Of a DNA stretch of 64,000 bases, positions 1 through 11,123 are shown one piece after another. This DNA comes from Carnegiea gigantea. Taxonomy: Eukaryota > Streptophyta > Magnoliopsida > Caryophyllales > Cactaceae. Below the pieces are notes generated by a model that saw nothing but the letters and a program-made list of their open reading frames with translations, had not been told where the DNA came from and ran no database searches. The position numbers were made by a program, and so were the translations under genes. Each line of letters begins with the position of its first letter. Position 1 is the first letter of the stretch. The stretch covers positions 3,631,001 to 3,695,000 of the forward strand of contig JAKOGI010000002.1 in the NCBI GenBank assembly GCA_029747015.1, written 5' to 3'.

Positions 1-1530
1 TGCAATGCAAATTTTCAAATGTTGATGAGCATTTCTTTGGGTGAGTGTCTTATTTCTTGCTTTTCCATGATAAATTTGCTACAAAACCAATAGCAAGCAA
101 GATAAGTACTTCCTTGGTATCGGAAAACATTTGCTTAGAATGTCAATAAGTAGTTTTTTAGTATAGAGATGAGCGATATAGTAGGTCAGTAGACATTGAC
201 ATGCATCCATTTTAGTTTGTAGGTAAGCATTTGACCATTTTAAGATAAATATGTTCGATTGTATTATGTAACTAGTTTACACGTGCACGTGAAACAAAAA
301 CTCTATTATTGTTAACAAAATAGTATACTGAAAGTATATCCACACATTTTGGTTGGTATATTTTAATTTTATCATTGAAACCCTTATTTGTACAATGATA
401 TTTTCGATCGAACTACGCCACAACATGTTCGCAAAAATTTGGTATCCATATTGTTAGTTTTTTAAAGAATGGTTGACATGTGAATTAATGTCCATGTGAT
501 GGGATAAGCATTTGCTTGATTTTCACATACGCATTTCTATAATACGTTGATAAGCATGCTTTAAGAGCAAGATGTTCTATGGACGATGAATACATATTTT
601 AGCATATGTATAGGTTTTTGAAATTTCTGCAAGCGTACGGTTCTATTGCTGTAATACTTAAGGATCAATCCACAAGGATGGGATTAAAATTAGGCCACCA
701 GAAATTAGACTCATCTAATCTAACATGGTTGAGATAAATAAATACTTAAAAAAGAGGGAAAACTAGCCAATGAAGCAGATTAGACTAAATGCTCATTCCA
801 TTTCATTTTTACACTTTTCAAAATTAATAATCGAAGTATGAGATGTGCCCCAACGAAATAAGACAAGCAAGAAATCTACTCGTATCACTATGAAGTATGA
901 ACTGACTAATCAACTAAAGTAAAATAAAATAAGATACAATTAAAACAAAGAAAGAAAGCGAATCAGATATAATACGCGAGAAGCAGAACCTATGCAAATC
1001 AATAAGCCCATTTGCCTACTTTGTCAATGGCCAAAGTTGAAGGAGTGGGAAGCGGAACAAAGAGGATACAAGGAAAGCGTACGACGTGTAATGTTCATCA
1101 ATTCAACATCGGCATCAGATCTAACCTCGTAAAAATCAATTGCAAATAGCATCAAGACTAAAAACAACATCTAAATCCAGCAGAGAAATAGAATCAGAAA
1201 GGTTCAATCAAGCCCAGATTACCGTTCATACCAACAAAAAATCCCGACAGAGGAAGCGAAGGAGAACTATAAAACTGAGACAAGGAACAATAGAACTACA
1301 GAACTGTAACACCAAACGTGATGAACGAGAATAGGGGCAAGGGCAACACGCAAATTCGATCCAAATGCTATGTAATTTAAAGACATACTCGAAATCTTGA
1401 CTCAATTTAACAGCCCAAAATCCGATTACACAATTTGAGAACTAAAACCTAGATATGAAACTGGGGAAAAAAAAAAACAAAAACGAAGATTGCAACTGAA
1501 AAACAACTCTAATCAATGCTACTTGTTTGA
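1..1530. other. AT-rich intergenic sequence, no gene recognised
   Basis: I see no convincing gene here. The stretch around 625-690 (a GCAAGCGTACGG motif followed by GGATCAATCCACAAGGATGGG-like sequence) resembles a phrase that recurs in plant LTR retrotransposons, so part of it may be old retroelement debris. The open frame near 1140-1334 is lysine/arginine-rich low-complexity translation without a family signature. Confidence 0.4.
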
Positions 1531-1534
1531 ACCA

Positions 1535-1690
1535 ATATTAAACAACAACAACAACAACCTCCCACTGTGAATTCCACTTTCGTGAGGTCTGGAGAAATTC
1601 AGATATAGACAACCTTACCTCTAGCAGAATTTGAGCCCTCTTCATTAATTCTTGAATTAAATCTTAAGCATTTGTTATAATTCCTAATTG
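1535..1690 (-). repeat. tRNA-derived SINE remnant (Au/TS-like)
   Basis: Read on the minus strand, this has a B-box-like GGCTCAAATTC, then AGGTAAGGTTGTCTA, a CCAGACC block, a GTGGAATTCACAGTGGGAGG block and a (GTT)n tail ending near 1538. That order (box B, 'AAGGTTGTC', 'CCAGACC', 'GTGGGA', TTG repeat) is characteristic of the widespread plant Au/TS SINE group. The box A end is not clear, so the 5' limit is approximate. The family assignment is by remembered consensus, not by alignment. Confidence 0.65.
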
Positions 1691-1699
1691 ATGAGATAA

Positions 1700-2889
1700 G
1701 ACGACAATGGAAAAAAAAAAAAATTGATGATAGACGGCTGGGAATTATGAACATGGATGAAGGAAGAGAGAGAAAGTAAATGTAGGAGGTGTCGCACGTG
1801 GGTTAACATTAGATACAAACATATGTATTTTAGCATGGTACACACTCTTTTATATAGATGTGTATATAATTAGGTACATAGGTATGTAATATACAATTTT
1901 TGAGAAAAGGTGAGGGAAAGTGGGGAATATCACATTTTTTTATCACTGAAGTAAGGAAGAGCCGGAGAAAGTGAATAGGATAATTAAGGAAAAAGAATTA
2001 AGAACCGGAGGTCACATGATCGCAGCACATGGCAACCAGGTGGGCTGGGTCAATGGTCATCTTCAAGTTGTTTAATTTTTTCCCTTTTGATCAAATCCTA
2101 AAAAGAAACAAGCAAGAGAAATCAAAAATCTCACAAAACATTACAAAAAGAGATTTATTATTTTATTTCTATTTTATTTCTTTTTATTAGAAACAAAATA
2201 AGATGAAATAACAGAGAAAATTAAACCATTATTACGAGCCAAAATTACGTAAATGTGGGTATAAAAATGCCTCGATTTTGAGTTGAACAATATTTTGGTT
2301 ATTTGGAGATAACTAGTTTGAATTGTTTTTTAATTACTTATTTGATGTTGAATGAGCATGCGGATAAATATTTTACAGTTAATATAGAATAAACTAGAAT
2401 AAAGTAAGATAACAAATGAATTAGGTATATAAGCATTTTGTAATTGCCACAGCTCTCCAGACTCGCTTAAAGCAAGGTTGGCTGCACGAGAGGAAACTTT
2501 CACGTCCAGTTTTAAAGGGTCAACAAGTTTGGGCTGCAATAAACTCTTCAACAATTCCTTTGTCCCCAACGCCTCATAATTTTCAGGAAATAATTACTTC
2601 AATAGTCTTCAAAATAAATTTTTATATCTCTATGTTGAAGATATATTAAAATAAAATTTATTTAGAAGGAAAACAGCCTTTTGGTTAAAAAGCAACATCA
2701 ATGAAGATGTGCAATGTCATAGTGTTCCTCACCAATGATTTGAGGAATCTTTTGTCTTCAGTTATTGGGGATCAAAACATTCAAATTCTAAGAATTTAGA
2801 ATCGATAAAGCTCAAGCCAATTATGTTCGTAGCATCTACAGATTTCGACCATTATCATTTTTTTTTTTTTTTCCAGAGAATTACAATGA
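1700..2889. other. intergenic, one possible short exon
   Basis: This is mostly low-complexity AT-rich sequence. The exception is roughly 2430-2575, where the minus strand reads an open, normal-looking protein segment (ending ...LALSESGELWQL, 2402-2569 region) with no repeat signature. I could not assign it to a family. It may be a gene-fragment exon or chance. Confidence 0.3.
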
Positions 2890-4302
2890 CTGGAGTGGGA
2901 GATTCAGAGTCAAAAGGAGGTTTCCTCACTTCTTTCTCTAATTTGTATCTAATTGACACATGGAACAAGTAGGGTCAACATTCATCCCACATTTGATGAG
3001 TGCACCTCGTGAAGAAATGAAGAGCATTGTGGTAAAGTTGCCAAAGGAAAACTTTAACTTAGGTAACAAATCTAATTTCCAAATCTACCTAGCTATCATC
3101 CTAGGAGATGACAAATCAAGTTCACCATTGTCTCCCCAAGTTGCAGATTTTGTTCTCCCAAGCTTGAAAGTCCCCAACAAAAGGAATCCTCCATATCATT
3201 AACCAGTATAGGAGCTACGCAGACTTTGGCAATTAGATGCGTAGGCAAGAACTATGAAAGTTGAGTGATATTCCATGTTCTGTCTGACGTGATGAATTGT
3301 TCAAATTTGAGCTCCATATCCTGACTACTATCATCTAGCTCCATCACATGATGTAGACTTTTTATGGCACACCAATTATCAAGCCAAAAACGGACCTTCT
3401 TACCATTCCTAATTTTCCACACTAAAACCTAAACGGAAAAAATCCCTATTCCAAAGCATGAAATCTGTACTTTCCTTGTCCTGGAATCTGTACTTTCCTT
3501 TTTATAATCAAAGAAATTATCCAGATTACCATACTTGGCAACAAATAATTTTAACCCATTCATTGACAAGCTCTATAAAATACTTTCAAATGATTTTAGT
3601 AACAAAAGCTCTATTTATTGGCTCTTTTCTTCTCAGTCCTAGCCCACTCTATAGCTTTGCGTGAGTAGACAACATCCTATGCCATGAGGGGTTTCTTTTA
3701 GTACCTGAATTCTTACCCCCCCTCAAAAAAAAAATCACGGTTGATACGATCCATTTGGTTAGCAATAAAAGTTGGCAGTCTAAAACATTGCATAGTATGT
3801 GACACCAAAGATTCGACGTTGGATTGAATGAGTGTTGCCCTTGCCACTTTGGATAAGGTGGAAGCTTTCCATGCTGGAACTTCTCTAGCTACCTTGTCCA
3901 CAAGGTTCGTAAATAAAAACCCTGAAACAACGAGCAGCCCAAATACTTGCCAAGCGAGTATCGTTGTTGTATTTGAAAAATACTCGCTATAGTTTGCTTG
4001 TGCATTTGAGTGGCATTGTCCGAAAAGACAATTGCAGGCTAATGAAAATTAATCAATTGGCCTTACCAATTACAAAATTAATCAAGCACCGCCTTCAATG
4101 TTAAAGCTAACTAACGATCAGCTTTGCAAAAAACCAAGCTATCATCAGCAAATAATAAACAAGGCAACTTAGGGGCTGAGTTAGAAATCTTAATATCAAT
4201 TCCACTTTTTGGAATATATAACAGCTAGTTGTGGCATCTATGAGCCAAGACTTCCATACGAATGATAAATAGGTACAGTGACAAAGGATCATCTTGACAG
4301 AT
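2890..4302 (-). pseudogene. LINE (L1-type) ORF2, 3' portion: RT end and zf-RVT
   Basis: Three-prime part of a minus-strand L1-type retrotransposon. Reading right to left, the RT catalytic core has the FADD motif at 4141-4152 followed by SLVFCKAD. The thumb region follows (3713-3901; TLSKVARATLIQSNVES and PTFIANQMDRINRDFFF), then a GLGLRR-like segment (about 3600-3650). A NGKKVRFWLDNW segment (about 3370-3410) and a PKLKFS / zinc-finger-RVT-like segment (about 2900-3080) complete it. Stops and frameshifts break it throughout. The RT is cut at 4302, where a gypsy element is inserted; the 5' half resumes at 11124. The RNase H domain was not found on this copy. Confidence 0.8.
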
Positions 4303-5443
4303 TGATGGAGACCATCATGACCGCTCTCGTACCTCCCCCTTTCAGCTCAAGGAAGACCCTAACAAGCTCAAAGAGGCTAAAGAGTTCGCTATCCTATGCA
4401 GAAAGGCCGTGACTATGCCGGAGGAATTCATACATAGCTCCCTCACGCCATACCCGGTTTTTGTCACTTGTTTACAACAATATGTAATGGACCAACATGT
4501 TGAAGGTCCTTACATTATTAAATCCTAGAAAATAAGCTTTCTTTCAAGACCAACCACGTTCAATTTGGATATCATTTGGTTGATTAAATCTAGCTCACAA
4601 GTATATGGTATCCCGGCGCAGGGCAGTTTGGGTAGTCTGTACTCTTTGGGCCATACCTTTTGATTGGCTGGTCCAAAATTAGCAAACTTACATTCCCTGG
4701 AAAATAGACTTCCTGAGCTTTCCAACAAGCCCGAGACCATCGAATTTGGCCCAGTATTCTGAGAGATATGGCTCCTGGAAGTTGAGGTTGCTGCAAGTAT
4801 GAATGCAATTATTGCAATCCATGTGAACTTGGTATTTTTCTCTTCATATCGGCTGCTACCCCCTCCAACTATCGTGTGACTCTCTTCCTAGCAAGCTTTG
4901 AATGTGTGAGATAAAGGATTCATGCATCCATTTGAGCTTCTATACCCTTTTCACACCAAACATCCAAGAGACACATCTTTTCACTCCTTGGTACATCCAC
5001 ATGAAGGGCTAGCTATAATGTACTTAGGTTTCTTTGTTTTCTGCACTTCTTTTTGTTTTATTTGTACCTTTTCATAATGTAAAGCCTTTAGTATAAATAG
5101 GCTATAGCTTGAGGTTGTAAGCATTCACTTCCAACTTGAAATACAAGCAATACAAAGCAAGCATTTGAGTGTTCTCTCAATTGTGTTTTAAAGCCTAGTT
5201 CTATATCTTGAGTGTGGCAACCTCAAGTGGTGTTCTAGGTCCCTTCCCTCATCTAGGTGGTGATTAACTTCTGTATCCTAGATTGAGTTAAGGGATTGCC
5301 CAAGTTATTTGGCTTGAGTGGCTCCGATTGGATTATCTCTAGTCAAATACTTGAACAATCCTTCTCTCATTTTTAATTTGTTCTTACCCCTCAAAAACCA
5401 AAAACACATCTTGTCTTGGTCATTTGTGCTCACCTATAAATCA
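4303..5443 (+). repeat. 5' LTR of the gypsy element
   Basis: 1141 bp, TG...CA ended, with a TATA box (TATAAATA, 5092-5099) that would start transcription in the R region. It matches 9984-11123 along its whole length. By eye I counted about 34 differences in the first 600 bp, mostly transitions, so the insertion is not very recent. Confidence 0.95.
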
Positions 5444-5445
5444 TT

Positions 5446-5458
5446 TGGTATCGGAGCC
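5446..5458 (+). other. primer binding site (tRNA-Met type)
   Basis: TGGTATCGGAGCC matches the usual plant LTR-retrotransposon PBS (TGGTATCAGAGC) with one substitution. It starts two bases after the 5' LTR end. Confidence 0.9.
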
Positions 5459-5725
5459 AAGGTTGTCAAGTAACCAAGAACCCAGCCAACTACATCCCAA
5501 AAGCCAAAACACAAAAATACACAAATCAGCAAAACCGTGAGAAAACAAAGACAGAGCATTGGCACAGTGCCCCCGTGCGCCCAGACACGACCGTGCCGCG
5601 TCTCTTTCTGCCTTCAGTTTCGTCCAGAATATTGGCACGGTGCGACCATGCTTATAGGCACGACCGTGCCCCTCCTCATCCCTGCAACTCTTAAATAACC
5701 TTCCTTCAATCCTAAACACGGTAAA

Positions 5726-6645
5726 ATGTCTTCTAGCCATACCCCAGAGCGGGTTGACGAGTTGGAAGTACAAGTAAAATTCCTCCAAACCCAAATTGCC
5801 CAACTTATGGAAGAGAAAAAGAGATGGACCCGAAGCCCTTCTCACTCACGCACTCATGTATACTCGGATGAATCCGAGAGAGAAAAGAGGAGCTATATTG
5901 TTAACTCAAGTGATGAAGAAACTCCTAGAAGAAGAAGGCAAGGGAATGGCCTTGGCGACTTTAGAGTCGACATTCCCAAATTTGAAGGCCAAATTGATCC
6001 CGATCATTTCCTTGATTGGCTTCAAACCGTGGAACGTGTCTTTGAGTATAAGGAGGTGCCGGATGACAAGAAAGTGAAACTAGTGGCCCTAAAGCTCCGG
6101 AAGTACGCTTCCATATGGTGGGTCAACCTTGTGGCCAAGAGAGCGAGAAATGGTAAAGGAAAGATTAGAACTTAGGCCAAGATGAAAAACAAACTTAAGG
6201 CCAAGTTCCTTCCCTCCCATTACATCCAAGACAACTACTTCAAGTTGCATCACCTCAAGCAAGGCTCCGGGAGCGTTGAGGAATACACCCGGGAGTTCGA
6301 GCAACTCCTTCTCAAGTGCAATTTGAGAGAAGATGATTCCATTGCCCATGTCATTGAACTACATCCCTACTCCTCCCTAGATAACTTGAGTTCTCTTGCC
6401 TACAAGGTAGAGCAACAAAAGAAATCTAAGGGAAAAGGCACCCTTTCCAAAACCCCTTCCCATCCTTACTCCACTCAAAAACCTCCCTACTTTTCCCCTA
6501 AACCACAAAACTCTCCACAAACCAAAAGTACCCCTCCCACCACCCCTAACCCTTCCACAAAAGAACCCCCAAAACCAAAAGACAAGATTCGCTGTTTCCG
6601 TTGTTAAGGCCTTGGGCATATTACCTCCGAGTTCCCAACAAACGG
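5726..6645 (+). pseudogene. gypsy gag (capsid and zinc knuckle), two nonsense codons
   Basis: Gag of the gypsy element. It starts at ATG 5726 with a short coiled-coil-like stretch, then an Arg/Ser-rich segment and the retrotransposon gag domain (VDIPKFEGQIDPDHFLDWL, then VKLVALKLRKYASIWW). Translation stops at TAG 6173-6175, where the family normally has a Trp-containing segment (R-T-stop-AKMKNKL). It resumes in the same sense through SVEEYTREFEQLLLKC and a Pro/Lys/Thr-rich linker. The zinc knuckle near 6588-6640 reads CFRC-stop-GLGHITSEF: the Gln codon has become TAA (6604-6606) and the final Cys is Phe. Capsid assembly and nucleic-acid binding functions are therefore lost. Confidence 0.9.
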
Positions 6646-8127
6646 ACTGTCTCTCTAGCCGAATACCAAGCCACCTTTGAGGAGCAACATGAAGAGGAAG
6701 GAGGAGAAGATTGTGAGTTGGAAAATGTAGAAGAGGTGGAAGAAGGCCCTGATGAAGGAGAGCTACTTGTCATTCGAAGGGCATTGAGTGGATTTGCCAC
6801 TCAAGATAATCTGGAACAGAGAGAGGCTATCTTTCATACAAGGTGCATAGTTGGAGGGAAGGTATGCTCCCTCATCATAGATGGAGCTAGTTGTGCGATT
6901 GTCAACTCTAAGACTATGGTTAATAATCTCAAGCTCCAAGCCTCGCCTCACCCAAAACCTTACACCATCCAATGGTTGAATCAAGGCAAAAGTATGCAAA
7001 TCACTCACCGAAGCCTCGTCACTTTTTCTATTGGAAAGCATTACAAGGACGAGATTTGGTGTGATATAGTTCCCATGGATGCTTGCCACATCCTATTGGG
7101 AAGACCTTGGTTGTTCGATAGACGTGTCACCCATGATGGCCGGATGAACACTTACTCCTTTCAAAAGGACCACAAGAAAATCACCCTCACTCCTCTCAAA
7201 TCCACTCCCTCTACTAAGACCAAAGACAACCCTCACTTGGATGTCTTTCTCACCACCCTTCTCAAATCCCAACATCATGAGTTTGAGTCTTTCAAAGACT
7301 TGATTCTCCTACAAGATGAGTTAAAGCCCCCATCTCCCTCACACCTTCTACTCACCCCTCTCCTACAAACCTTCCACCATGTGTTCCTACAAGAAATTTC
7401 CCATGGCCTTCCCCCATCGAGATCCATACAACACAAGATTGACCTTATCCCAGGATCCGTTCTTCCCAATAAGCCGGCCTATCGAATGACTCCAAAAGAA
7501 ACCCAAGAAATCCAAAGGCAAGTGGATGATCTCTTGTCTAAGGGATTGATTCGAGAAAGCCTAAGCCCATGTGCCGTGCCCGCCCTTCTTGTACCCAAAA
7601 AGGATGGTAGCATGCGAATGTGTGTGGATAGCCGGGCCATCAATAAAATCACTATCAAGTACCGGTATCCTATTCCCCGGTTGGAAGACCTTCTTGATGA
7701 GCTTCATGGTGCCACCATCTTTTCTAAGATTGATTTTAGAAGTGGCTACTACCAAATTCGAATTTTCAAAGGAGATGAATGGAAAACCGCCTTTAAGACT
7801 AAAGGAGGTTTGTATGAATGGCTTGTCATGCCATTTGGGCTAACCAATGCCCCTAGCACTTTTATGAGACTTATGAACCAAGTTCTAAAGCCCTTGATTG
7901 GTATTTGTGTGGTCGTCTATTTTGACGATATCTTGATCTATAGCAAGACCGAAGAAGAGCATGCCCATCATCTTCAACAAGTTTTGGAGATCTTGTCTCA
8001 AGAGCAATTATATGGGAATTTGGAGAAGTGCCATTTCTTCACTTCCCAAGTTATATTTTTGGGCTACATTGTGTCCGCCCAAGGAATTCAAGTTGATGAG
8101 AGCAAGATCAAGGCTATTCAAAAGTAG
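6646..8127 (+). pseudogene. gypsy pol: aspartic protease and reverse transcriptase
   Basis: The same frame continues into an acidic linker and then the protease (LIIDGAS at about 6871-6891, keeping the catalytic Asp, and HILLGRPWLFDRR). The reverse transcriptase follows (PYRMTPKE-like start, KKDGSMRMCVDSRAINKIT, then the catalytic YFDD at 7918-7929 and ILIYSKT). The frame ends at TAG 8125-8127 in a context (KAIQK-stop-PTPTSITQMRSFHGL) where the family has Trp, so a TGG to TAG change is the likely cause. Everything needed for catalysis up to that point looks preserved. Confidence 0.93.
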
Positions 8128-10161
8128 CCTACTCCCACTTCCATCACTCAAATGAGGAGTTTCCATGGCCTAGCATCCTTTTACCGGAGGTTTGTTCATG
8201 ACTTTAGCACTATTGTGGCTCCCATGACCGAAGTGCTAAAGGGGAAAGATTTTACTTGGAACGAGCAAGCACAACGTGCATTTGAAGAAATCAAGAAGAG
8301 ACTCACTTGTGTACCCGTCCTAACCTTACCTGACTTTTCAAAGATATTCGAAGTAGAGTGTGACGCATCCGGGGTAGGGATTGGAGCTGTCCTTTCCCAA
8401 GAGAAGAAGCCAATAGCCTTCTTTAGTGAAAAACTAAATGAAGCTAAAAGGAAATACTCCACTTACGACAAAGAATTCTATGCCATCATCCGGGCTTTGG
8501 AGTATTGGCGTCACTACCTAGTAGGAGGGGAGTTTATCCTCCATTCCGACCACGAGGCACTCAAATACATACAAGGTCAACACAAGCTCAACCCGAGGCA
8601 TGCCAAGTGGGTGGAATATCTTCAATCATTCCATTTCATCATCCAACACAAGGCGGGAAAACTTAATAAAGGAGCCGATGCACTCTCCCATAGGTACTTA
8701 CTTCTTTCTACCTTAAGTACCAAAGTTCTTGGCTTTGAAGTTATGAAAGAGTTGTACCCAAGTGATGAGGACTTTAAAGACATCTTTGAGAAGTGTTCTA
8801 AACACCCTCACGGGGTGTTCCATATGGAGGATGGTTTCTTGTTCAAGGGTTCACGCTTGTGCATTCCCAAGTGTGGATTTCGAGAACTCCTTATCCAAGA
8901 GCTTCATGGAGGAGCCTTAGCCGGCCATTTTGGAATGGAAAAGACATGTGCTATGCTGAAGGAGTACTATTATTGGCCACATATATCTAAAGATGTGGAA
9001 CACTTTGTAAAAAGATGCTCCATTTGTAAAATGGCCAAAAGTCATGTTCTTCCACAAGGCTTGTACTCCCCTCTTCCTATTCCTCAAGCTCCATGGGAGG
9101 ATATAAGCTTTGACTTCATCACGGGTTTGCCAAGAACCCAAAGGAACAAAGACTCTATCATGGTGGTGGTAGACCGCTTTTCAAAAATGGCACATTTTGT
9201 TCCTTGCCATACCACCAATGATGCCTCGCATGTAGCCAATTTATACTTCAAGGAGATTGTTAGGCTACATGGAGTACCCAAGAGCATGGTATCCGACCGA
9301 GACAGCAAGTTTCTTAGCCATTTTTGGCTAACATTGTGGCGTAAGATGGGCATCCAACTCAAATTCAGCACTTCATGTCACCCACAAACTGACGGCCAAA
9401 CGGAAGTCACCAATGGGACTTTGGGCACCTTGCTTAGAGTCCTTGTGAAGAAGAACATCAAGAGCTGGGATGATATGTTACCTCATGCAGAGTTTGCCTT
9501 CAATAGAGCTCCAAGTAAAGCAACTCATCTCTCTCCCTTCCAAGTCGTGTATGGCCACAATCCAAAGAGCCCTCTTGATCTTATCCCTATTCCAACTCCC
9601 ACCAACTTTAGTTGGGAAGTCAAGAAAAGGGCCAAAGAAATCCAAGACCTACATGTCTAAGTTCGTGACAGCATTGCCAAAGCCAATAAGAGGGCCATGC
9701 ACCATGCCAACAAGCACAAAAGAGAGGTCCATTTTCAACCTGGAGATTTGGTGTGGATCCATTTGAGGAAGGAACGATTTCCTTCCAAGCGAAAATCCAA
9801 GTTGATGCCTAGGTCAGATGGGCCATTCAAAATCATTGAGAAGATCGGCCCTAATGCGTATAAAGTAGACCTTCCTAGAGATTATGGAGTCTCGGCAACA
9901 TTTAACGTCTCCGATCTTAGTCCCTACTTTGAAGATGAAATTCTTCTGAGTTTGAGGACAAACTCTCACCTACCCGGGGAGAATGATGGAGACCATCATG
10001 ACCGCTCTTGTACCTCCCCTTCTCAGCTCAAGGAAGACCCCAACAAGCTCAAAGAGGCTAAAGAGTTTGCTATCCTATGCAGAAAGGCCGTGACTATGCT
10101 GGAGGAATTCATATATAGCTCCCTCACGCCATGCCCAGTTTTTGTCACTTGTTTACAATAA
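8128..10161 (+). pseudogene. gypsy pol: RNase H and integrase, running into the 3' LTR
   Basis: RNase H begins after the RT connection (FEVECDASGVGIGAVLSQ, then YSTYDKEFYAI and LHSDHEAL). The integrase has its HHCC zinc finger (H...GHFGMEKT...RCSICK) and a DDE catalytic triad in good context (SFDFITGLP, VSDRDSKF, GQTEVTN). A nonsense TAA at 9658-9660 (HV-stop-VRDSIAKANKRAM) replaces a probable Gln. The C-terminal part (9697-10161) reads FQPGDLVWIHLR and then SATFNVSDLSPYF. It continues about 178 nt beyond the LTR start at 9984, so the coding end overlaps the 3' LTR. No classical chromodomain is obvious. Confidence 0.92.
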
Positions 10162-11123
10162 TATGTAATGGACCAACATGCTGAAGGTCCTTACATTATT
10201 AAAGCCTAGAAAAGAAGCTTTCTTTCAAGATCAACCACGTTCAATTTGGATATCATTTGGTTGGTTAAATCTAGCTCATAAGTATATGATATCCCGACGT
10301 AGGGCAGTTTGGGCAGTCTGTACTCTTTGGGCTATAACTTTTGATTGGCTGGTCCAAACTTAGCAAACTTACATTCCCTGAAAAATAGACTTCCTGAGCT
10401 TTCTAACAAGCCCGAGAACATCGAATTTGACCCAGTATTCTGAGAGATATGGCTCCTAGAAGTTGAGGTTGCTGCAAGTGTGAATGCAATTATTGCAATC
10501 CATGTGAACTTGGTATTTTACTCTTCATGTCGGCTGCTACCCCCTCCAACTCTGTGTGAATCTCTTCCTAGCAAGCTTCGAATGTGTGAGATAAAGGATT
10601 CATGCATCCATTTGAGCTTCTACACCCTTTTCACACCAAACATCCAAGACACACACCTTTTCACTCCTTGGTACATCCACATGAAGGGCTAGCTACAATG
10701 TACTTAGGTTTCTTTGTTTTCTGCACTTCTTTTTGTTTTCTTTGTACCTTTTCATAATGTAAAGCCTTTAGTATAAATAGGCCATAGCTTGAGGTTGTAA
10801 GCATTCACTTCCAACTTAAAGTACAAGCAATACAAAGCAAGCATTTGAGTGTTCTCTCAATTGTGTTCTAAAGCCTAGTTCTATATCTTGAGTGTGGCAA
10901 CCTCAAGTGGTGTTCTAGGTCCCTTCCCTCATCTAAGTGGTGATTAACTTCTGTATTTTAGATTGAGTTAAGGGATTGCCCAAGTTATTTGGCTTGAGTG
11001 GATCCAATTGGATTATCTCTAGTCAAATACTTGAACTATCCTTGTTTCATTTTTAATTTGTTCTTACCCCTCGAAAACCAAAAACACATCTTGTCTTGGT
11101 CATTTGTGCTCACCTATACATCA
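9984..11123 (+). repeat. 3' LTR of the gypsy element
   Basis: 1140 bp and matching 4303-5443. It has TATAAATA at 10772-10779, is preceded by the purine tract GGGGAGAA (9976-9983 region), and is followed directly by the second copy of the target duplication CAGAT (11124-11128). Confidence 0.95.

Larger units (their letters stand above)
4303..11123 (+). mobile_element. Ty3/gypsy LTR retrotransposon, nested in a LINE
   Basis: Complete but inactivated element of 6821 bp. It has two LTRs of about 1140 bp that begin TGATGGAGACC and end ...ATCA. A PBS matching initiator tRNA-Met (TGGTATCGGAGCC, 5446-5458) lies 2 bp inside the left LTR, and a purine-rich tract (GGGGAGAA) sits just before the right LTR. 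The 5-bp target duplication CAGAT is perfect (4298-4302 and 11124-11128). Inside, in sense order, are gag, protease, RT, RNase H and integrase, which is the Ty3/gypsy order. Coding continues into the 3' LTR (to 10161). That, and the C-terminal wording (SATFNVSDLSPYFED), resemble the CRM branch of chromoviruses, but the lineage is a tentative call. Nonsense codons at 6173, 6605, 8125 and 9658 make it non-autonomous today. Confidence 0.95.
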
